From the NCBI RefSeq assembly GCF_002443295.1, contig NZ_BAOS01000024.1:1-64000 (forward strand): DNA of 64,000 bases, read 5' to 3'. Below the pieces are notes generated by a model. The model was given only the letters and a program-made list of their open reading frames with translations. It was not told where the DNA came from and ran no database searches. The DNA is from Candidatus Scalindua japonica (GTDB lineage: Bacteria; Planctomycetota; Brocadiia; Brocadiales; Scalinduaceae). Shown here piece by piece: positions 58,909-64,000 of this stretch. A program made the position numbers and the translations under genes. Position 1 is the stretch's first letter. Each line of letters starts with the position of its first letter.

Positions 58909-60052
58909 TTTTATCCGCTTTTAAGATGGTTACCGGTGACATGGGACGCAAACGTTCATTGCCTTCGACTACAATTAAATCTCCTTTCCTGAGATCGCTT
59001 GATTCAATACAGAGGCCATCATCTATTGCAAAATGCACGCGCAGAGAAACGGGAACGGCGACAGAATTCCCATCGCTTCCCTTGCCTATCTTGTATGCAA
59101 ACTCGCCTCCCGAATCCCTCATAACAGAGTCGGTGGGAATAACCAGATAATCACCCTTTTCATTTGTTGGAATTGTGGCTGTTACGCTCATCCCCGGAGC
59201 AAAAAAATATTTCTTCGATTTCAGCACGGCTATCAGAATATAACGTCTTGAACGAGGGTCGACATCCGGAATGACTTTAATATCCTCCGCTTCAACCTGA
59301 ATATTCCGCTCTTTCAAATTAACAGTAATTGTTTTCAAAGATTGAAGCCTTTCCATTGAAAAATTCTCAGACACCTCGAAGACGGCTTCAATAGAGCCGC
59401 TTGATATCAGTGTAACTATGGGACTGCCCGGATTAACCCACTCACCTGTTTCTGCGTGTTTTCTGACAATATTTCCGTCAAAAGGCGCGCGTATCACGGT
59501 ATCATCCACTCTGACCTTAAGGAGAGAAAGACGTGCGCGGGCAAGTTCATAATCACTTTCCGCTGCCTTTTGTGCTGATTTTGCAACGGCAAGAACCATT
59601 TTTGCGCGCCGGATAGCTTCCTTACTGACTGCTCCTACAGCTAATTTCTGCGACTTGGTTCTCCGGTTTAACTCTTCCTGATAGGTTGCCAACTCAGCTT
59701 TTCGCTGTTCGATGGTGGCCAGTTTTATTTGAACGTCATGGTCTGCCTGTTCCACTTCAAGTTTAAGCTTCCGGGAATCGAGCTCTGCCAATATATCACC
59801 CTTTTTTACTATCTGCCCTTCCCTCCTGTCAGCCGTAACGACAAGACCTGACTCCTGGCTCGCAACATCTGAGCGTTGGTATGCGCGCAGGTTTCCGGTA
59901 ACGGTACGGCGTATTTCGGCGCTCTTGAATTCAACCGGTTTGACTTTTACTGCAGAAGCTTGACCTTGAGCGAATGTGATCGTTGTTAAAAGAGTTGTGC
60001 AGGTTATCGCCAAAAGTATATTCGACACCTTGATAATTAATGCTTTAAACAT
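58895..60052 (-). CDS. RND periplasmic adaptor (HlyD/MFP family)
   Basis: About 385 residues from ATG 60052 (AGGGG upstream; signal peptide MFKALIIKVSNILLAITCTT...FAQG); the open frame reaches TTG 60121. It has lipoyl half-motifs (GLVVTADRREGQIVKKGDILAELD; DTVIRAPFDGNIVRKHAETGEWV), a long coiled-coil hairpin between them (residues 95-165) and a beta-barrel with a membrane-proximal domain. It bridges the inner-membrane pump and the outer-membrane duct. Second gene of the tetR-adaptor-pump operon. Confidence 0.88.
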   Translation of the reverse strand: MFKALIIKVSNILLAITCTTLLTTITFAQGQASAVKVKPVEFKSAEIRRTVTGNLRAYQRSDVASQESGLVVTADRREGQIVKKGDILAELDSRKLKLEVEQADHDVQIKLATIEQRKAELATYQEELNRRTKSQKLAVGAVSKEAIRRAKMVLAVAKSAQKAAESDYELARARLSLLKVRVDDTVIRAPFDGNIVRKHAETGEWVNPGSPIVTLISSGSIEAVFEVSENFSMERLQSLKTITVNLKERNIQVEAEDIKVIPDVDPRSRRYILIAVLKSKKYFFAPGMSVTATIPTNEKGDYLVIPTDSVMRDSGGEFAYKIGKGSDGNSVAVPVSLRVHFAIDDGLCIESSDLRKGDLIVVEGNERLRPMSPVTILKADKNESY

Positions 60053-60117
60053 TAATGCACCCCTGACATTATCCTTGTGAAAACTTACACTACATAGAAT
60101 CTGTTTCATGACTTGTT

Positions 60118-60738
60118 TCAACTTTTTACTCCTTCCATAAACAAGGTAAAGATATGTTCTGGAAGAAATTCAGTAATAGGTTTTTTCCTTTTTTCTGGTG
60201 AGATCAGTCTTGTAAAGATGGGTTCATAAGTGAAATAGTAAAGGATCATACCTATCAAACTGAATGTTGAAAGCGTTGAGTCGTGCTTCCTGAAGGTCCC
60301 TTTCTGAATGCCCTCCTTGATTATGTCATGTACAAGGTCGAAATTCTTTGAAATATATTTTTTTACAATGATATCAATGTGTTTTGATTGGGATATAGTC
60401 TCTCTTAGAATAATCCTGTGAAGGTCTTTATGGTGATGAAGGAAGGTAATATATATCTTTATAATATCGTATATCTTCTCTTCAGGTTCTTTTCCTTGAG
60501 CAACTCCTTCCTTCAGGGACTGAAAAAAACTTTTAAAAGCATCATCAATAACATTCTGATGGAGCTCTTCCTTGGTATTGAAGTAATAATAGACCATTGC
60601 AATATTAATACCTGCTTTCCCGGCGATTTCCCTTACAGTAGTCAATGCAAAACCCTGCTTTGCAAACAGTACTTTGGCAGACCTGAGGATAATTTCCTTA
60701 CTGTTTTTTTGGGTCTCTTGACTTTTTTTATCTGCCAC
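60118..60738 (-). CDS. TetR-family regulator of the efflux operon
   Basis: 206 residues starting at GTG 60738 (AAAGGAG upstream). The HTH is TTVREIAGKAGINIAMVYYYFNTKEELHQ (residues 37-65), typical of AcrR/TtgR-like repressors; the C-terminal domain is helical with a late hydrophobic helix. First gene of the operon and 66 bp upstream of the best adaptor start. A palindrome sits in its own promoter, so autorepression is likely. Confidence 0.87.
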   Translation of the reverse strand: MADKKSQETQKNSKEIILRSAKVLFAKQGFALTTVREIAGKAGINIAMVYYYFNTKEELHQNVIDDAFKSFFQSLKEGVAQGKEPEEKIYDIIKIYITFLHHHKDLHRIILRETISQSKHIDIIVKKYISKNFDLVHDIIKEGIQKGTFRKHDSTLSTFSLIGMILYYFTYEPIFTRLISPEKRKKPITEFLPEHIFTLFMEGVKS

Positions 60739-60781
60739 CTTCTCGCTCCTTTTACATTTTTCAAATAATTCAGATTTTAGT

Positions 60782-60810
60782 ATTATATCAACTAAACGCT
60801 TGTTTAACTA
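60782..60810 (-). promoter_or_regulatory. efflux operon promoter with TetR operator
   Basis: On the minus strand TAGTTA (60805-60810), 17-bp spacer, TATAAT (60782-60787). Within the spacer lies TAAACGCTTGTTTA (60793-60806), an inverted repeat of the TetR-operator type, placed to block RNA polymerase. Confidence 0.55.
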
Positions 60811-60863
60811 ATCTATTTTTATTTGTTTCCTCAGTCAAATAAATTCTTCTGTGTTGAGATTTA

Positions 60864-60892
60864 TTGATATGGTTTTTAATATAATGTATACT
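60864..60892 (+). promoter_or_regulatory. promoter for octaheme cytochrome gene
   Basis: TTGATA (60864-60869), 17-bp spacer, TATACT (60887-60892). The leader to ATG 61003 would be about 100 nt. Confidence 0.5.
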
Positions 60893-61002
60893 GCTACCGG
60901 ATTTTAACGAGAAGTCTATTGTTGGTTCATTCAAATATTGTTATATTCGTCGTCGACGGTTTGAAAATTAGAGTAGACATTTATCATAGGAGAATTAAAC
61001 AT

Positions 61003-62664
61003 ATGTGCAACAAATCAAACGTGCTGAAGATTTTTTATCTGTTTTCATTCTCAGGACTGTTAGTTTTTGGTACCGTGCGTGCGGGGGCTCATGAGTTGCA
61101 CAGAGAGAATCAGGCTTTGGCCGGGAGTTTTGCATATGTACAGCAGAAAACAGTTGAAGAGGAAAAACAGCACCAGCCCGATGTAAAGCTAAGTCCGATC
61201 ATAACAGCGGCAAATCAATTCTGCGTCGAATGCCATAAAAATCTGACACCGGCTCTGGTAATGGAATGGGAGCGATCACGTCATGCTCAAGAAGGGGTAG
61301 GGTGCGTTGATTGCCACAATGCTGACAAGGGAGAAATAGACGCCTGGCAGCACATGGGAGCCTTGATTTCTACATTAGTTACACCTAAAGACTGCTCAAG
61401 CTGTCATGTAGAGGAGTATAAAGATTTTTCAAGAAGCCATCACGCAAAAGCTGGAGAAATCTTTGCCAGCATGGATAATGTACTTGCTGAACAGGTTATT
61501 GGTCTTCCATGGAATAATGCAGATGCTGTTAATGGATGCTGGCAGTGTCATGGAAGTATAATTAGATTTCAACGTAATGATAATGGTGAAATATTGCGGG
61601 AAGGAGGAAAACCTTTATTTGACCCTGATACATGGCCAAACAGTGGGATAGGCCGGTTAAATCCGGATGGTTCAAAAGGTTCGTGTCACGCATGCCATTC
61701 GAGACATTCATTTGAGGCAAAACTGTCCAGAGCACCTGAAAATTGTGGTAAGTGCCATATGGGCCCTGATCATCCACAGATAGAAATTTATAGAGAGTCA
61801 AAGCATGGAATTGCATATACCGCTAATATTGATCACATGGCACTGGATAAAGAAGGCGGCTGGGTGCTGGGAAAGGATTATTCGGCGGCCCCGACTTGTA
61901 CTACCTGCCATATCAGCAGCTATATGACGTCTGAAGGACAGCATAAAGCCAGTAATCATGATGTTGGAGAACGAATAAGCTGGACACTTCGGCCGGTAGT
62001 CAGTACAAAGATAAATATGGTTGTATATGAAGATGGATTTAAGGAAGATTATCCTGATACCCGGCAATTACCTGAGATTGGCGAAGAGGTTCTGGTGACA
62101 GAAAAAAACTTACAGGAGGAAAAGTTAGTTACGAAAATTGTTTCAAAACGGGTTGTTGAAATTGTGACCTGGCAGGAACGGCGCGAAAAAATGAAAGGTG
62201 TATGTAGGAATTGCCATAACCAAACTCACGTCGATAATTTTTACCATCAATTTGATAATTTCGTGAACCTTTACAACGAGAAATTTGCAAAACCTGCACA
62301 GGCAATGATGAATTCGCTGATTGAAGATGAAGTCTTAAATACAAATGCCCCGTTTGAACATGAAGTACAATGGGTTTTTTGGGAATTATGGCACCATGAA
62401 GGTAGAAGAGCACGACATGGAGCAAGTATGATGGGTCCTGATTATGCTCACTGGCACGGATTATATGAGGTGGCAAAACACTATTATGTGAAATTTTTAC
62501 CTTCTGTTATTAAAGCTGCTGCCCAGAAGAGTGATAAGATGAAGATAAAATATGAACAAAAAATTAAGAAATTGCTGCAGCAGCCGGAGCACGCATGGGT
62601 TAAGGGCCTTTCTGAAGACGAGATAGAAGTATTAAAATCGACATATGAAAATCGTTATAACTGA
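61003..62664 (+). CDS. octaheme hydroxylamine-oxidoreductase-like cytochrome c
   Basis: 553 residues from ATG 61003 (TAGGAGA upstream) with a signal peptide ending near VRAGA. Eight CXXCH motifs lie near residues 74, 101, 131, 179, 228, 248, 299 and 401, the HAO spacing with the catalytic-type heme at the fourth (CWQCH). The C-terminal MGPDYAHWHGLYE block (Tyr near 481) matches the region holding the Tyr cross-linked to heme 4 in oxidative HAOs. In anammox organisms HAO paralogues oxidise hydrazine, hydroxylamine or NO, or reduce nitrite, in the anammoxosome lumen. Which applies here cannot be read. No redox partner gene is adjacent. Confidence 0.88.
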   Translation: MCNKSNVLKIFYLFSFSGLLVFGTVRAGAHELHRENQALAGSFAYVQQKTVEEEKQHQPDVKLSPIITAANQFCVECHKNLTPALVMEWERSRHAQEGVGCVDCHNADKGEIDAWQHMGALISTLVTPKDCSSCHVEEYKDFSRSHHAKAGEIFASMDNVLAEQVIGLPWNNADAVNGCWQCHGSIIRFQRNDNGEILREGGKPLFDPDTWPNSGIGRLNPDGSKGSCHACHSRHSFEAKLSRAPENCGKCHMGPDHPQIEIYRESKHGIAYTANIDHMALDKEGGWVLGKDYSAAPTCTTCHISSYMTSEGQHKASNHDVGERISWTLRPVVSTKINMVVYEDGFKEDYPDTRQLPEIGEEVLVTEKNLQEEKLVTKIVSKRVVEIVTWQERREKMKGVCRNCHNQTHVDNFYHQFDNFVNLYNEKFAKPAQAMMNSLIEDEVLNTNAPFEHEVQWVFWELWHHEGRRARHGASMMGPDYAHWHGLYEVAKHYYVKFLPSVIKAAAQKSDKMKIKYEQKIKKLLQQPEHAWVKGLSEDEIEVLKSTYENRYN

Positions 62665-62768
62665 TAATAATTGAAGTGGTGTTTAGCATTTGACAGAATG
62701 ATAATGAAACAGAATATCAGGGATTAATAAGAGCTATCCATGTTATATTTAAATCGAGGAGAGACAAG

Positions 62769-64000
62769 GTGTTTATTTCGATAAAGACACATATCATTTT
62801 GTTATTAATTTTTGCTACATTACTTCCAGTTGCCTTACTCAGATGTTTTATGTATCCATTAATACAATCTGATTTCAAAACTATGGCTATGGATAACCTC
62901 AAAGTCATCGGTCACAAGCAGACAGACTTAGTGAATACCTGGATGCATGAAAGACAGAAGGATCTCATTCTGATTTCCAACAATCCCTATATAATTAACT
63001 GCAAAAATTTTACGGTAAAGGATAGTGAGTATCAAAAAACTATCTGGTTTCTGGAAAATATTGTGGAAGAGTATGGTTACAAGGAAGCCTTTGTATGCAA
63101 TGATAAAGGGGTGATCACACTTGCTACGTCTGGAGATCGTGTCGGTGAAAATATATCACAAATTGATTTTTTCAAACAGGCAATTAGGGGAAAAACTTTT
63201 GTATCACGCATCATACCTTCAAAAGTTTCGCTTATAAACTGCTTTGAAGAAGAATTGGGATTGTCTAACATATTTGTCGCGTCGCCTCTGAAGAATGAGA
63301 AGGAGGACATAATTGGTATTGTTGCCTTAAGAGTTGATGTGGAGATGCTAAGTAATTTAATACAAGGCCAAACCTATGGGAAAACCGGTAAGATCTCTCT
63401 TGTTGATAAGGACGCACACATGCTTGATGAATCGAGGATTATAAAAGTGCTGAGGAAAATAGAGCTGGTAAGAAGAAGGAGCGCTTTGGGATTGAAATTA
63501 ATTACAGACAATCCCAGTATGGTTAACAGTGTAAATGACACATTAAAGGATAGCGAGTATCAAAAAACTGTTCGGTACCTGGATATGCTTGTCGCTGAGT
63601 GCGGCTACAAGGGAGCCTTTGTCTGCAATGATAAAGGGGTGGTTACCATTGCTGCGTCTGGAGATCGTCTCGGTGAAAATATATCAGAAATGGATTTTTT
63701 CAAACAGGCAACTCAGGGAAAGACTTTTGTATCAAGCATCATACCCTCAGAAATTCCACTTATAAATGAGTTTGATAAGGAAGAATTTGGATTACCCACC
63801 ATGTTTATCGCATCACCTCTGAAGGATGAGAACGAGGCCGTAATTGGTGTAGTTACCTTAATGGTTCATGTGGACATACTGAGTAATTTAATACATGGTC
63901 AAACGTATGGGAAAACCGGTGAGACCTATCTTATTAATAAGGAAGCCTGCATGCTTACTGAATCCAGATTCACAAAACAACTGAAAAAAACCGGATTAGT
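62769..64000 (+). CDS. tandem-Cache sensor protein, partial (runs off window)
   Basis: Open from GTG 62769 (GAGGAGAGACAAG upstream) to the window end, 410 codons. An N-terminal membrane helix (HIILLLIFATLLPVALL) is followed by two similar extracytoplasmic Cache-like domains offset by 176 codons: YGYKEAFVCNDKGVITLATS with GLSNIFVASPLKNE, then CGYKGAFVCNDKGVVTIAAS with GLPTMFIASPLKDE. DNA identity between the copies is high, so the duplication is recent. The output domain (kinase, chemoreceptor or GGDEF) lies outside the window. Confidence 0.8.
   Translation, partial: MFISIKTHIILLLIFATLLPVALLRCFMYPLIQSDFKTMAMDNLKVIGHKQTDLVNTWMHERQKDLILISNNPYIINCKNFTVKDSEYQKTIWFLENIVEEYGYKEAFVCNDKGVITLATSGDRVGENISQIDFFKQAIRGKTFVSRIIPSKVSLINCFEEELGLSNIFVASPLKNEKEDIIGIVALRVDVEMLSNLIQGQTYGKTGKISLVDKDAHMLDESRIIKVLRKIELVRRRSALGLKLITDNPSMVNSVNDTLKDSEYQKTVRYLDMLVAECGYKGAFVCNDKGVVTIAASGDRLGENISEMDFFKQATQGKTFVSSIIPSEIPLINEFDKEEFGLPTMFIASPLKDENEAVIGVVTLMVHVDILSNLIHGQTYGKTGETYLINKEACMLTESRFTKQLKKTGL

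Overview
The window reads as an AT-rich bacterial chromosome that best fits an anammox planctomycete (order Brocadiales; the low GC and marine-type ion transport genes would suit a Scalindua-like lineage, but I cannot prove the genus). The reasons are an octaheme hydroxylamine-oxidoreductase-like cytochrome (61.0-62.7 kb), several small CXXCH cytochromes, a Na+-type N-ATPase operon of the kind known from anammox genomes, a PEP-CTERM protein, a stand-alone acyl carrier protein and duplicated SulP carriers with a carbonic anhydrase.

Region 1 (1-17.5 kb) is mobile and decaying. An ISL3-like element with an in-frame stop abuts a truncated left end of a RAYT (REP-associated transposase) element. 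Next come an acyltransferase remnant and a GC-richer, probably transferred cyclic beta-1,2-glucan synthase gene (ndvB-like, about 2,870 codons). That gene is cut in two by a 2.4-kb element carrying a tyrosine recombinase and an IS91-family transposase. An IS1380-family element, a complete RAYT element with terminal inverted repeats that truncates a secreted-protein gene, and an IS630 remnant follow.

Region 2 (17.5-29 kb) holds a PEP-CTERM protein with a laminin-B-like domain; a 1,100-residue fusion of a degenerate phosphoglycerate kinase, a ComEA-like helix-hairpin-helix and a glutamate/leucine dehydrogenase; a PlsC acyltransferase; and a 1,668-residue secreted beta-propeller/Gly-rich protein with a near-identical internal duplication. 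A perfect 62-bp palindrome sits in the leader of this last gene.

Region 3 (29.2-34.5 kb) is an N-ATPase operon (atpD-C-Q-R-B-E-[F]-A-G order) that is clearly broken: atpF is missing, the ends of atpD, atpB and atpA are lost, and there are frameshifts and nonsense codons. Only atpR and atpE look whole.

Region 4 (34.5-50.4 kb) looks like an inorganic-carbon and ion-homeostasis island. A TetR regulator and a geranylgeranyl-reductase-like flavoprotein are divergent from a SulP carrier that carries a C-terminal PII-like domain. The SulP gene overlaps a CPA2-type cation/proton antiporter gene by 4 nt. A ClC protein lacking the gating glutamate, an aldo/keto reductase, a winged-helix regulator, two c-type cytochromes, an ACP, a second SulP and a beta-carbonic anhydrase follow. 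The SulP/TetR intergenic region shows overlapping divergent promoters with two inverted-repeat operators.

Region 5 (50.4-64 kb) contains an alginate-export-type porin, a cytochrome c'-like lipoprotein, a small siroheme-type reductase with an altered cluster motif, a VOC remnant, a tetR-adaptor-RND efflux operon in which the RND pump and its outer-membrane factor are one reading frame, the octaheme cytochrome, and the start of a tandem-Cache sensor protein that runs off the window end. I saw no rRNA, tRNA or CRISPR array.
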